A DNA stretch of 64,000 nt from Actinomadura litoris (GCF_009733595.1 NZ_WOFH01000013.1:62001-126000); one strand, 5' to 3'. Positions 7,594 to 16,053 are shown, counted from the first letter of the stretch. The notes: a model not told the origin generated them from the sequence alone. Translations and numbers: made by a program.

Positions 7594-9362
7594 GCGGAGA
7601 CTCCTGTGGGGAGGGGCTGCTCGGGCGCGACGAGACCCGGCTCCACCAGGGGGACGTTCCTGCGGGACGCGGCGCGCCGGGCCACCGCGCGGACCGCCGC
7701 CGCCACCAGGCCCAGCAGGACGCCGGCGCCGACGGTGAGCGTGAGCAGCGCCGCCGACTGGCCCTGGTTCTGGTCGTTGAAGAACAGGTAGGTCTGCACG
7801 GAGACGGTCCGCGTGCCCGACCCGGACAGCACCAGCGGGGCGTCCAGGTTGCCGGTGATCAGGATGGCGGCCAGCAGCCAGCCGGAGAGCAGGCTGGGCA
7901 GCAGCAGCCGCACGGTGACCGTGAGCAGGGCGCGCAGGGCGGTGGCGCCCGCGATCCGGGCGGCGTCCTCCAGCTCGCGGTGCAGCTGGGCGATCGCGCC
8001 GGAGGCGATCTGCACGGTCACCGGCAGCACGGCGACCACCACGGCGATCATCAGCAGCCAGACCGTCCCGTACAGCTCCCGCAGGCCGGGGACCGTGGCG
8101 TACGCCCAGGTCATGGCGATCGCGGCGATGACGCCCGGCATGGCGAGCGGGAGCAGCGTGACACCGCGCAGCACCGCCCCGCTCCGCCGTCCGGCGCGGG
8201 CGCCGAGCACGGCCAGCAGGAAGGACAGCGACGCGGCGGCCAGCCCGCCGAGCACCGCGAGCAGCAGCGTGGTCCGGACGACGCCGGGGATCTCCGGGTT
8301 GTTGAACAGCGCCGTGTAGTTCTTCGTCGACAGGTCCCCGACCACGCCGGGGAACGGCTGGAACGAGGCGAACACCACCGACCCGAGCGGCAGCAGGACG
8401 GCCAGCACCCCGTAGGCCGCGACGAACGCGCCGCCGAGGATGCGGGCCCGGCCCAGATGCCAGACGTCCGTCCGGTACGACTTGCCGGTGACGATGGTGT
8501 AGGACCGGCGTGCCAGCACCCGGTGCTGCACCACGGCCAGCAGCACCACGACCAGGGCGAGGCCCAGCGCGATCGCGCTCGCGTCGGCGTACCGGGGCGG
8601 GTTGTGCTCGGTCAGCAGGTCGTAGATGCGCGGCGACAGGAACCCGAGATCGGCCGGGGTGCCGAGGATCAGCGGCTCGTCGAACGACTCCAGCCCGCTG
8701 ACCAGGCCGATCAGGACGACGCTGGACAGGATCGGGGTGAGCAGCGGCAGGTTGATCCGCGAGAAGGTCCGCCACCGTCCCGCACCGGCGGCCGCGGACG
8801 CCTCCTCGTGGGTGCGGTCCAGCGCCCGGAACGGTCCAACCAGGTACAGGTAGACGAACGCCGAGGCGTGCAGCGAGGAGACGCACACGATGCCCGGCCA
8901 GCTCTCGACGTTCACCACGTGCCCGTCGGTGCCGAGCAGGTCCTGCGCGGCGACGTTGAGCGTCCCGGTGTACTTGTTGGCGAGCAGGTCGTAGGCGATG
9001 GCGTAGAACGCGGGTGAGATCAGCACCGAGACCAGCACCATCGGCCGGATCAGCCGGCGCAGCCAGGTGTCGGTCCGCTCCGACAGGAACGCCAGCACGA
9101 CCGCCAGGGCCACCCCGAGCACGGTGGACAGCACCGCGAGGATCGCCGAGTTGCGCAGCGCGCCGTTCCTGGTGGCCTCCTCGTCGACCCGGCCCAGCGC
9201 GTCGGCGCTCCACCCGCCCGGCACCAGCGGCGAGCTGGTTCGAAACGTTCCAACACCGAGCATCACCAGGGGCCAGAGCAGCAGAAGGAACAGCAGCAGG
9301 CCGAGCAGGACGACCCCGACGGCGCGACCGGGCGACGTCCGGGCGGCGCGGAACACCCTCAT
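7590..9362 (-). CDS. Fused two-domain ABC-importer permease (FbpB-like)
   Basis: 590 residues. Two binding-protein-dependent permease domains are fused in one chain, as in FbpB/AfuB. About twelve hydrophobic segments are visible, starting with VGVVLLGLLLFLLLLWPLVM. The EAA loops read EEASAAAGAGRWRTFSRINL in the first half and EDAARIAGATALRALLTVTV in the second; these dock onto the ATPase. The ATG at 9360-9362 follows GCGAGGAG; the frame is open further upstream but that part is hydrophilic and lacks a better site. It is the first gene of the leftward operon. AT-rich DNA (9425-9450) just upstream probably holds the promoter. Confidence 0.92.
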   Translation of the reverse strand: MRVFRAARTSPGRAVGVVLLGLLLFLLLLWPLVMLGVGTFRTSSPLVPGGWSADALGRVDEEATRNGALRNSAILAVLSTVLGVALAVVLAFLSERTDTWLRRLIRPMVLVSVLISPAFYAIAYDLLANKYTGTLNVAAQDLLGTDGHVVNVESWPGIVCVSSLHASAFVYLYLVGPFRALDRTHEEASAAAGAGRWRTFSRINLPLLTPILSSVVLIGLVSGLESFDEPLILGTPADLGFLSPRIYDLLTEHNPPRYADASAIALGLALVVVLLAVVQHRVLARRSYTIVTGKSYRTDVWHLGRARILGGAFVAAYGVLAVLLPLGSVVFASFQPFPGVVGDLSTKNYTALFNNPEIPGVVRTTLLLAVLGGLAAASLSFLLAVLGARAGRRSGAVLRGVTLLPLAMPGVIAAIAMTWAYATVPGLRELYGTVWLLMIAVVVAVLPVTVQIASGAIAQLHRELEDAARIAGATALRALLTVTVRLLLPSLLSGWLLAAILITGNLDAPLVLSGSGTRTVSVQTYLFFNDQNQGQSAALLTLTVGAGVLLGLVAAAVRAVARRAASRRNVPLVEPGLVAPEQPLPTGVSA

Positions 9363-9603
9363 GGACGAGCACTCCTCGCGTCTCTCAGGCCAGAGAACGC
9401 CCGTTCTGGGACGAACTTCGCCATGACCATATACCAACTATAACTATAGGAAAACTATGAAATCGGTCGCGACCAGGTGCCGCTGCTCACATACGCCCCC
9501 ACGCCCCCGGTCCCGGCCACCCTTCCGGCCGCGGAGGAGCCATCGCTCAGCGCCGCCGCGTCCGCCCGCACCCGCTCCGGCACCGGGGCAGTGGGGGAAC
9601 GCG

Positions 9604-9642
9604 AAAACGCGGAGGGTCGGCCCTTTCGACCGCCCCTCCGCG
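9604..9642 (-). terminator. Intrinsic terminator of the GntR gene
   Basis: CGCGGAGGG at 9608-9616 pairs with CCCTCCGCG at 9634-9642, with further pairing inside (GGTCG with CGACC). On the minus strand the stem is followed by a TTTT run at about 9604-9607. It lies 16 bases after the GntR stop codon and would separate the regulator from the importer operon 240 bases downstream. Confidence 0.7.
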
Positions 9643-9657
9643 CGCCGCGGGATCAGG

Positions 9658-10323
9658 TCATTCGACCGGTTTGAGGGCTCCGGCCGTTCGCGCGAGGTGG
9701 GCGCGTGCCGCCTCCGCCGCGCCCTCGGCGTCGCCGCGCTCGATGGCGTCGACGATGGCGCGGTGCTCCGCGACGACCGCCTCCAGGCGGCGCGGAAGGC
9801 TCAGTGCCTCGTAGCCGATCAGCCACATCGCGCCGCGCAGGCCGACCATTGTCGCGTGGGTGCGTTGCAGGCCGAGGATCTGCGTCTGCAACAGGTGGAA
9901 CCGCTCGTCCAGCGACAGGAACTCGGACTGGTCGCCGGTGGCGGTGAGGGCCTCCTGCGCGTCGATCAGTTCGCGCAGACGGCTCACGTCCTCGCCGGTG
10001 GCGCTGTGGGCCAGGCGGCTCGCGGTGAAGCCTTCGAGTAGGGCGCGCAGGTCGAAGATCTCCTGCCGCTCGGCCTCCGACAGCTCTCGGAGCCGGAACC
10101 CGCGCTGGGACTCGATGACGATGATCCCCTCGCGGTTGAGGGAGATCAGCGCTTCGCGCACGGGAGTCCTGGACATGCCGAGGGACTCGGCGAGTTCGTT
10201 CTCCGAGTACAGCTCCCCGTGCGTGATGAGACCGTCCCGGATCGCCTGCTGTATCTGGAGATAGGCACGCCTGCCCAGGGTCGGTGGACGCTCGACCGCC
10301 TCGATGCCGCTCAGCCTCGCCAT
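9658..10323 (-). CDS. GntR-family regulator (FadR/FCD subfamily)
   Basis: 221 residues. A winged helix-turn-helix occupies roughly residues 15-80 (AYLQIQQAIRDGLI, SENELAESLGMSRTPVREAL, REGIIVIESQRGFRL). The C-terminal all-helical FCD ligand domain follows, with metal-binding-type residues in FLSLDERFHLLQ and VAEHRAIVDAIERGD. FCD regulators usually repress catabolic operons until a pathway acid binds. Its position between the leftward importer/monooxygenase operon and the divergent enzyme operon makes it the likely controller of both. It probably autoregulates through the palindromic site just upstream of its ATG. Confidence 0.92.
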   Translation of the reverse strand: MARLSGIEAVERPPTLGRRAYLQIQQAIRDGLITHGELYSENELAESLGMSRTPVREALISLNREGIIVIESQRGFRLRELSEAERQEIFDLRALLEGFTASRLAHSATGEDVSRLRELIDAQEALTATGDQSEFLSLDERFHLLQTQILGLQRTHATMVGLRGAMWLIGYEALSLPRRLEAVVAEHRAIVDAIERGDAEGAAEAARAHLARTAGALKPVE

Positions 10324-10351
10324 CGACTCAGCATATCAGGCGTAGCGCATC

Positions 10352-10372
10352 ACGTACTTGTATACTACGTAC
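10352..10372. promoter_or_regulatory. Candidate GntR operator in the divergent promoter region
   Basis: ACGTA at 10352-10356 and TACGT at 10366-10370 form an inverted repeat around the hexamer palindrome GTATAC (10360-10365). FadR-type regulators often bind short TTGTATAC-like palindromes. It sits 29 bases upstream of the regulator's ATG and about 58 bases before the first rightward enzyme gene, well placed to control both. AT-rich DNA with ATATAC occurs near 9430, before the permease gene. Binding is inferred. Confidence 0.5.
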
Positions 10373-10429
10373 CAGTTGCAGTAGCGTGCGTCGCGTCACA
10401 GTCCATCCCGGCACCAGGAGCGTTCCACG

Positions 10430-10885
10430 ATGGCTCTCCCTGTTGAAGACAAGCTGGCGATCATCGAGCTGTCCAACGCGCAGATGCGGTCGCTCGACGA
10501 CCACGACGTCGACGCCTGGGTCGGGGCCTGGGTCCCCGACGGCTCGTTCGTCGCCACCTACGGCACGTTCACCGGGCACGACGCGATCAGGGACTTCATC
10601 AACGGCCACATCGCCGCGGGCAAGGAGGACGGCGCCCGGCACCTGATGACGAACTACGTCGTCGACGGGGACGGCGACACCGCCACCGCGACCTGCGCGG
10701 TCACCAAGCTCCAGGTCGAGAAGCCCCCGTTCGTCATGGCGACGGGCATCTACACCGACATCGCGGTGCGCACCCCCGAGGGCTGGAGGTTCCAGTCGCG
10801 CCGGCTCGACATCGACAACGGCGCCTTCGCGCGGGCCAAGGCCGAAGCCGAGGCGCAGGCCGCCGACGCGGCCTCGCGGCGCTGA
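10430..10885 (+). CDS. SnoaL/NTF2-like protein
   Basis: 151 residues with the cone-shaped NTF2 fold pattern: MRSLDDHDVDAWVGAWVPDG, FTGHDAIRDFINGHIAAGKE, ARHLMTNYVVDGDGDTATAT, GIYTDIAVRTPEGWRFQSRR. Relatives include the small subunit of aromatic dioxygenases, SnoaL cyclases and dehydratase/isomerase-like enzymes. It is cytoplasmic. First gene of the rightward catabolic operon, 13 bases before the hydrolase gene. In this context an isomerase, hydratase or accessory role in the degradation pathway is likely, but no catalytic residue pattern lets me choose. Confidence 0.82.
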   Translation: MALPVEDKLAIIELSNAQMRSLDDHDVDAWVGAWVPDGSFVATYGTFTGHDAIRDFINGHIAAGKEDGARHLMTNYVVDGDGDTATATCAVTKLQVEKPPFVMATGIYTDIAVRTPEGWRFQSRRLDIDNGAFARAKAEAEAQAADAASRR

Positions 10886-10898
10886 GAGGAGCGTTCTC

Positions 10899-11654
10899 GT
10901 GACCGAACTCGCAGCGGAGCGGTGGGGGGACTCCGGCCCCCGTGTCGTCATGGTGCACGGGAGCCTGAGCTCGGCCGCCGCCGCCTTCGGCGAGCAGCGG
11001 GTCCTGGCGGACCGGTTCCAGATCATCGCCCCCTACCGCCGGGGGTACAGTCCCAGCCCGGGCACGGAGCGCATCGACCCCGACCGCGACGCGGGCGAGA
11101 TCGTCGAGCTGCTCGGCGACGGCGCCCACCTCGTCGGGACGTCCATGGGCGGCGTCGTCGCCATGCGGGCCGCCGCGCTGGCGCCGAAGAAGGTCTGGTC
11201 GCTGACGGTGGTCGAGCCGCCCGCGATGCCCAACGGCGCCGGCCGGCCCGCGGCGGACCGGCTCATCGCGGCACTGCGCGACCACTGGGCCGCGGCCGAC
11301 GGCACCGATCTCGCGTCCTTCGCCGACGGCTTCCTCAAGGTGCTCGGCGTCGACCTGCGGCTGCCGTCGCCGCTTCCGCCGCCGCTCGCGGAGGCCGTCC
11401 GCAACCTCACGACCGAACGGCCGTGGGAGACGGGCGCCCCCGCGGAGGAGCTCGCGCGGGCCCCGTTTCCCAAGCTCGTGGTCACGGGCGGCGGGACGCC
11501 CGGCTTCGAGGACGTCGCCGACGCCCTGGCCGAGGCGTTGCCGGCCGAGCGCGTCCTGTTCGAGGGGAGCCCGCACGCGGTGCAACGGATCGGCCGGCGG
11601 TTCAACGAGCGACTCCTCGCCCATCTGGAAGCCGCGGGAATCCCGTCGGCGTAA
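10899..11654 (+). CDS. Alpha/beta-hydrolase
   Basis: 251 residues starting with GTG at 10899 after GAGAGGA. The fold signature is complete: oxyanion HGSLSS near residue 20, the nucleophile elbow GTSMGG with serine 82, and a late histidine in EGSPHAVQRIG. It would hydrolyse an ester, enol-lactone or C-C bond in the pathway; the small cap (residues about 110-180) suggests a small substrate. It follows the SnoaL-like gene by 13 bases and precedes the nitrilase-family gene by 53 bases, within one presumed transcript. Confidence 0.87.
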   Translation: MTELAAERWGDSGPRVVMVHGSLSSAAAAFGEQRVLADRFQIIAPYRRGYSPSPGTERIDPDRDAGEIVELLGDGAHLVGTSMGGVVAMRAAALAPKKVWSLTVVEPPAMPNGAGRPAADRLIAALRDHWAAADGTDLASFADGFLKVLGVDLRLPSPLPPPLAEAVRNLTTERPWETGAPAEELARAPFPKLVVTGGGTPGFEDVADALAEALPAERVLFEGSPHAVQRIGRRFNERLLAHLEAAGIPSA

Positions 11655-11707
11655 GCCGCTCACGTGGGCCGAGGCCGATATCGGTACCGCCCGGAAAGGA
11701 AGGGTCG

Positions 11708-12523
11708 ATGCGCGTAGCGCTCCTCCAGGTCGCCAGCCCCGATGACGAATCCGTGGCCGATCGGCTGCGTCGGGTCGGCGATGCCGTCCGCCATGAAAGC
11801 GGTTTGGGCGCGACCGACCTTCTGGTGCTGCCCGAACTGTGGAACGTCGGCTATTTCGCCTTCGACGAGTACGGCGCGCGGGCCGAGCCGCTGGCGGGCC
11901 CGACGGTCACGGCGGCCCGCGCATGGGCGACGGACCTCGGCCTGTATGTGCACCTGGGCAGCATCGTGGAGGTCGACGAAGCCCGGCGGCTGCACAACAC
12001 CTCGGTGGTGATCGCCCCCGACGGGTCGGTGCTGAGCACGTACCGCAAGGTGCACGTCTTCGGTTACGGCTCGCGCGAACAGGAGCTCCTGACCCCGGGC
12101 GCCTCCGTGTCCGTCGACCCAATCGCCGGCATGCCCACGGGCATCACCACCTGCTACGACCTCCGGTTTCCCGAGCTCTACCGGAGCCTGGTCGACCAGG
12201 GCGCGGAGTCGGTGGCCGTCTGCGCCGCGTGGCCCGCCGGACGCCTTGAGCACTGGCGGCTGTTCACCACCGTGCGCGCGGTGGAGCAGCAGGCGTACCT
12301 GGTGGCGTGCAACGCCGTCGGCGAGCAGCACGGCGTGCTCCTCGGCGGCCGGAGCCGCGTCGTCGACCCCTGGGGACAGGTGCTGGTCGAGGCCGGCACC
12401 GAGGAGGGGTTCACCTTCGCCGACCTCGACCCCGACCTGCCCGAGCGCGTGCGCGCCGAGTTCCCGGCGCTGGCGGATCGCCGCTGGCCCGCCGTCCCGA
12501 CGACGCAGGAGAGATACGCGTGA
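11708..12523 (+). CDS. Carbon-nitrogen hydrolase (nitrilase/omega-amidase family)
   Basis: 271 residues. The nitrilase-superfamily catalytic triad is visible: Glu43 in LVLPELWNVGYF, Lys114 in STYRKVHVFGYGSRE and Cys149 in GITTCYDLRFPELYR. The CYDLRFPEL motif is typical of amidases rather than true nitrilases. It would release ammonia from an amide, or cleave an N-carbamoyl group, using a cysteine thioester intermediate in the cytoplasm. This suggests the degraded compound contains nitrogen. Its TGA overlaps the GTG of the next gene by 4 bases (GTGA), so the two are translated together. Confidence 0.9.
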   Translation: MRVALLQVASPDDESVADRLRRVGDAVRHESGLGATDLLVLPELWNVGYFAFDEYGARAEPLAGPTVTAARAWATDLGLYVHLGSIVEVDEARRLHNTSVVIAPDGSVLSTYRKVHVFGYGSREQELLTPGASVSVDPIAGMPTGITTCYDLRFPELYRSLVDQGAESVAVCAAWPAGRLEHWRLFTTVRAVEQQAYLVACNAVGEQHGVLLGGRSRVVDPWGQVLVEAGTEEGFTFADLDPDLPERVRAEFPALADRRWPAVPTTQERYA

Positions 12524-13197
12524 CCACCGCGACCACCAGGCTCCGGCTGCGGACCGACGCGGGGGACGAGCTACCCTTCGCACCGTCCCACCTCGTCGTG
12601 GCCGGATACACCGGCCGTGACCTGGACGCCGTCCGGCGCCACATCGAGGAGCTCGCCGCGATCGGCGTCCCCGAGCCGGACGGCGTCCCGGCCTTCTACG
12701 AGATCGCCGTCGACCGGCTGACCACCGACGCCTCGATCACGGTGGACGGGAGGTCGACCTCGGGCGAGATCGAGCCGGTCCTCCTGCGCGCCGGAGGCCG
12801 CCACTACCTCACCGTCGGCTCCGACCACACCGATCGCGAGCTGGAGCGCCAGGACGTCCACCTGTCCAAGGCGGCCTGCCCCAAGCCCATCGCGTCCACC
12901 GTGATCGACCTCGGCGACGACCCGGCCGCGGTCGCCTGGGACGACATCGTCGCCCGCAGCTGGGTGGACGGCACCCCCTACCAGGAGGGCACCCTCGCCC
13001 AGATGCTGCCGACCGGCCAGGTGCTCGCCGAGTGGGACCGGCGCGGTGCCGGCGGCACCGCCCTGGCGCTCTTCGGCGGCACGATGCCGCTGCTGGACGG
13101 CGGCTTCCGCTACGGCACGGACTGGCGCATGCGCCTCCAGGTCCCCGGCCGCGCCCCCCTAGAACTGGCCTACTCCGTCACTGTAAGGAATGGATGA
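12520..13197 (+). CDS. DUF2848 protein (fumarylacetoacetate-hydrolase-like)
   Basis: 225 residues from a GTG at 12520. The sequence matches my memory of DUF2848: HLVVAGYTGRDLDAVRRHIE, GVPAFYEIAVDRLTT, TVGSDHTDRELERQDVHLSK, ACPKPIASTVIDLGD, and a C-terminal FGGTMPLLDGGFRYG block. The family is distantly related to fumarylacetoacetate hydrolases and occurs next to amidases and decarboxylases in catabolic clusters; the SDHTDRELE stretch could bind a divalent metal. Exact reaction unknown. It is coupled on both sides by 4-base overlaps, upstream to the amidase and downstream to the HpaB-type monooxygenase. Confidence 0.8.
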   Translation: MTTATTRLRLRTDAGDELPFAPSHLVVAGYTGRDLDAVRRHIEELAAIGVPEPDGVPAFYEIAVDRLTTDASITVDGRSTSGEIEPVLLRAGGRHYLTVGSDHTDRELERQDVHLSKAACPKPIASTVIDLGDDPAAVAWDDIVARSWVDGTPYQEGTLAQMLPTGQVLAEWDRRGAGGTALALFGGTMPLLDGGFRYGTDWRMRLQVPGRAPLELAYSVTVRNG

Positions 13198-14678
13198 TGC
13201 GCACCAGCACCGACTATCTGGCCTCGCTCGACGACGGCCGCCGCGTCATCGTCGACGGCGCCCCCGTCGGACACGTCGCGAGCCACCCCGCGTTCGCTCC
13301 GATCGCCCGCACCATCGGCGGCCTCTTCGACCTGGCCGCCGACCCCGCGAACGGCATGCAGGTCGTGGACGAGGCGTCCGGCCGTCCGGTCAACCGGCTC
13401 TTCCTGCCCCCGCGCGGCCCGGAGGACCTCCGGGCCTTCCGCGCCGCCGCCCAGGTCTGGGCCGACCACACCCACGGCTGGGTGGGCCGCTCCCCCGACC
13501 ACGTCGGGGCCTTCGTCGCCGCGTTCTCCGCCCATCCCGAGGCGTTCGCCGAGGAACGCGGGCTCCGCGGCAACGTCCTCGCCTACCACCGCCGGATCGT
13601 CGAGAACGACCTCTACGTGTCCTATGCGATCATCCCGCCGCAGGTCTCCCGGGCCACCACCGCGCACGCATGGGAGGGCGACTTCATCCAGGTCGGGGTC
13701 AAGGAGGAGCGCGTGGACGGCATCGTCGTCCGCGGCGCCCAGATGCTCGCCACCGGCGGCGCGGTCGCCGACGAGATCCTGGTCTCCTGCATCAAGCCGC
13801 TCCAGCCCGAGGACGAGGACTTCGCGGTCAGCTTCACCGTCCCGGTGAACGCCTCCGGCCTCGCCCTCTACTGCCGCCGCCCCTACGCGCCCGGCGCGAC
13901 CAGCGGGTTCGACTACCCGCTCAGCTCGCGCTTCGACGAGAGCGACGCGCTGCTCGTCTTCGACGACGTGTTCATCCCGTGGAAGGACGTCTTCGTCTAC
14001 AAGGACGTCCCGGGGCTGCGGAAGCAGTTCTTCGACACCGCCGCCCACGTGCTCGGCAACTGGCAGGCGCAGATCCGCTTCGCCACCAAGCTGAACTTCC
14101 TCGCGGGCATCGCCCGCAAGGTCGCGGCGGTGAACGGCGTCGACAGGTTCCCCGGCGTGGTCGAGAAGCTCGGCGAACTCGCCGGCCTCGTCTCCGTCGT
14201 CGAGTCCGGTGTGCTCGCCGCCGAGCACACCGCGGCGCCCGACGCCCAGGGCCTCTGGCGCCCCGGCGCCGCGTCGCTGTACGGCGCGATGGGCCTCCAG
14301 TCCGAGATCCACCCGCGGGTCATCGGCATCGTGCGCGACCTGGTCGGCGGGGGCGTCCTCCAGGTTCCCTCCAGCGTCCACGAACTGCTCAACGCCGGCA
14401 CCCGCGAGGACATGGAACGCTACGTCAGCAGTCCCGGCGTCTCCTCGGTGGACCGGGTCAAGCTGTTCAAACTCGCGTGGGACGCGGTGGGCAGCGAGTT
14501 CGCCGGACGGCACCAGCAGTACGAGCTGTTCTACGCCGGCGCCCCGTTCGTCGTGAAGGGCTACGCGTTCCGCAACTTCGACTACGACACCCCGGTGCGC
14601 ACGGTCGAGGAGTTCCTCGCGTCCTACGACGCGCCCGGACTGCCCGTCGCGGACCTGAAGGAGGAGGCGCCGGCGTGA
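13194..14678 (+). CDS. FADH2-dependent monooxygenase, HpaB/4-hydroxyphenylacetate 3-monooxygenase-like
   Basis: 494 residues, acyl-CoA-dehydrogenase-like fold of the HpaB/PvcC family. Landmarks are RTSTDYLASLDDGRRVIVDG at the N-terminus, IVENDLYVSYAIIPPQVSR, GVKEERVDGIVVRGAQMLAT, DDVFIPWKDVFVYKD, and GDREDMERYV-like helices near the C-terminus. HpaB enzymes hydroxylate phenolic rings with FADH2 delivered by a separate reductase, here probably the last gene of the operon. Two ATGs are adjacent (13194 and 13197); the first gives the ATGA overlap with the preceding gene, and AAGGAA lies just upstream. This is the best evidence that the substrate has an aromatic or enol-like ring. Confidence 0.9.
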   Translation: MMRTSTDYLASLDDGRRVIVDGAPVGHVASHPAFAPIARTIGGLFDLAADPANGMQVVDEASGRPVNRLFLPPRGPEDLRAFRAAAQVWADHTHGWVGRSPDHVGAFVAAFSAHPEAFAEERGLRGNVLAYHRRIVENDLYVSYAIIPPQVSRATTAHAWEGDFIQVGVKEERVDGIVVRGAQMLATGGAVADEILVSCIKPLQPEDEDFAVSFTVPVNASGLALYCRRPYAPGATSGFDYPLSSRFDESDALLVFDDVFIPWKDVFVYKDVPGLRKQFFDTAAHVLGNWQAQIRFATKLNFLAGIARKVAAVNGVDRFPGVVEKLGELAGLVSVVESGVLAAEHTAAPDAQGLWRPGAASLYGAMGLQSEIHPRVIGIVRDLVGGGVLQVPSSVHELLNAGTREDMERYVSSPGVSSVDRVKLFKLAWDAVGSEFAGRHQQYELFYAGAPFVVKGYAFRNFDYDTPVRTVEEFLASYDAPGLPVADLKEEAPA

Positions 14679-15031
14679 GCAAGCCCGAGTACGAGTTCTT
14701 CCCCGTGACCGACGTCGAGTTCACGGTCTGCCCCGGCGACGACCCGCTCATCACCGAACGGATCCTGAGCAGGGACCCCGAGAGCGGCGTGGCCACCCGG
14801 ATCCTCCGCTACGCCCCGGGCGCGGACTCGACGCCGATGGGCGTGCAGAGGCATGACTTCTGGGAAGAGGTCTACATCCTCGAAGGCTCGTTCGTGGACC
14901 TGACGCTGAACCGGACGTTCTCCGCGGGCGAGTACGCGTGCCGTCCGCCGGGCATGCCGCATGGTCCCTGGCGTTCCGAGCAGGGCGTCCTGACCTTCGA
15001 GGTCCGCTACCCGGCAGGCGGTAAGGAGTAG
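14675..15031 (+). CDS. Cupin-domain protein
   Basis: 118 residues from a GTG that overlaps the monooxygenase stop (GTGA), after GGAGGAGG. It has a single small cupin barrel: QRHDFWEEVYILEGSFVDL followed by AGEYACRPPGMPHGPWRSEQ, that is, metal-ligand His and Glu in the first motif and a conserved PPGMPHG turn in the second. Such proteins act as dioxygenases, isomerases or ligand sensors. Its place between the two flavin enzymes suggests a ring-cleaving or isomerising step. Only the fold is certain. Confidence 0.85.
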   Translation: MSKPEYEFFPVTDVEFTVCPGDDPLITERILSRDPESGVATRILRYAPGADSTPMGVQRHDFWEEVYILEGSFVDLTLNRTFSAGEYACRPPGMPHGPWRSEQGVLTFEVRYPAGGKE

Positions 15032-15034
15032 GAG

Positions 15035-15553
15035 ATGACCACGGCACCGTCACTGATCGACCCGCTGCTGATGCGCCAGACCATGGGCAGGTTCGCCACC
15101 GGCGTCGCCGTGGTCACCACCGAGTTCGACGGCGTCCCGCACGGTATGACCGTCAACTCGCTGACCTCGGTCTCCCTCGACCCGCCGCTGCTGCTCGTCT
15201 GCTTCAACCACGGCGCCCGCAGCGTCGAGGCCGTGACGACCGCAGGCGGATTCGTCGTGAACGTCCTCTCCCGGCGGCACCAGGAGATCGCGCTCCGCTT
15301 CGCCCGGCGGGGAGAGGACCACTTCGCCGGACTCGGCCTGGAGTACGAGGGCCACCGCGTGCCCGTCGTCCCGCAGGCACTGGCCCACCTCGAATGCGAC
15401 CTGGAGCGCACCGTCGAAGCGGGCGACCACACGGTCGTGTTCGGCGCGGTGACCGGCGTCTGCACCCGCGAGGGCGATCCGCTCGGCTTCTACGGCGGCC
15501 GGTTCAGCGACATCGTCCCGCACGGCCAAGCCCTGGACCCCTGGTTCTTCTGA
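15035..15553 (+). CDS. NAD(P)H:flavin oxidoreductase, HpaC-like
   Basis: 172 residues, the usual size for the short-chain flavin reductases of two-component monooxygenases. Motifs are MRQTMGRFATGVAVVTTEFD, HGMTVNSLTSVSLDPPLLLV, GGFVVNVLSRRHQEIALRFA and GDPLGFYGGRF. It should supply FADH2 to the HpaB-type enzyme encoded two genes upstream, and perhaps FMNH2 to the two luciferase-like enzymes of the divergent operon, since no other reductase is present in the locus. It starts 3 bases after the cupin stop, with AAGGAG before the ATG, and a hairpin follows. Confidence 0.92.
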   Translation: MTTAPSLIDPLLMRQTMGRFATGVAVVTTEFDGVPHGMTVNSLTSVSLDPPLLLVCFNHGARSVEAVTTAGGFVVNVLSRRHQEIALRFARRGEDHFAGLGLEYEGHRVPVVPQALAHLECDLERTVEAGDHTVVFGAVTGVCTREGDPLGFYGGRFSDIVPHGQALDPWFF

Positions 15554-15559
15554 CCCACC

Positions 15560-15579
15560 CGGCGCGGAGAGGCGCGCCG
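15560..15579 (+). terminator. Hairpin after the flavin-reductase gene
   Basis: CGGCGCG (15560-15566) pairs with CGCGCCG (15573-15579) around a GAGAGG loop, 7 bases after the stop codon. There is no T-run, as is common for GC-rich actinomycete terminators. It lies between the rightward catabolic operon and the convergent VOC gene and could serve either direction. Confidence 0.5.
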
Positions 15580-15620
15580 TCACGCGCGTGCCGCGCGGTT
15601 GCCGGGCCATGGTCGAGCGG

Positions 15621-15974
15621 TCAGGCGGGCTGCCACAACTCCACCCGGTTGCCCTCCGGGTCGGTGACCCAGCCGAACCGGCCGACACCTTCCATGTCCT
15701 GCGTTTCCTCCGCCACGTCCGCTCCCTTGACGCGCAGTTGCGCGAGCATCGCGTCCAGGTCGCGGACGCGGAAGTTGAGCATGGCCTGCTGGGTGCGGGA
15801 CCCGAAATAGTCGGTCTCGGACTCGAACGTCGCGAATACCGTCGGCCCGTCATCCTGGCGCCACAGGCCGTTGTTGTCCGTGTCCAAACCCAGGCAATCG
15901 CGATACCACGCGTTGAGGGCCGCCGGGTCGGCGGCCCTCATGAAGTACCCACCGATTCCAAGCACACGTTCCAT
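15621..15974 (-). CDS. VOC (glyoxalase/bleomycin-resistance-like) protein
   Basis: 117 residues from the ATG at 15972-15974. The two beta-alpha-beta-beta-beta halves are visible: VLGIGGYFMRAADPAALNAW...YRDCLGLDT, then AMLNFRVRDLDAMLAQLRVK and VGRFGWVTDPEGNRVELWQP. These are the N- and C-terminal halves of a VOC fold; the terminal ELWQP glutamate is a usual metal ligand. It could be a metal-dependent lyase or epimerase, or a ligand-binding resistance protein. A longer start is open upstream but begins in Ala/Arg-rich sequence without family likeness. The gene stands alone, 79 bases downstream of cas2 in the same direction. Confidence 0.85.
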   Translation of the reverse strand: MERVLGIGGYFMRAADPAALNAWYRDCLGLDTDNNGLWRQDDGPTVFATFESETDYFGSRTQQAMLNFRVRDLDAMLAQLRVKGADVAEETQDMEGVGRFGWVTDPEGNRVELWQPA

Positions 15975-16053
15975 GCCGCGGATTGTGCCAGCAACGGCGA
16001 TCGGACGGGCGGAAGCCACGAGAAAACGTTTGGCTTCCGCTCTATGGCGAGCC

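Noticed and set aside
5941..7791. 616-codon rightward frame opposite the lipoprotein and ATPase genes
   Set aside because: Shadow frame; the opposite strand carries complete ABC-transporter motifs over the same bases.
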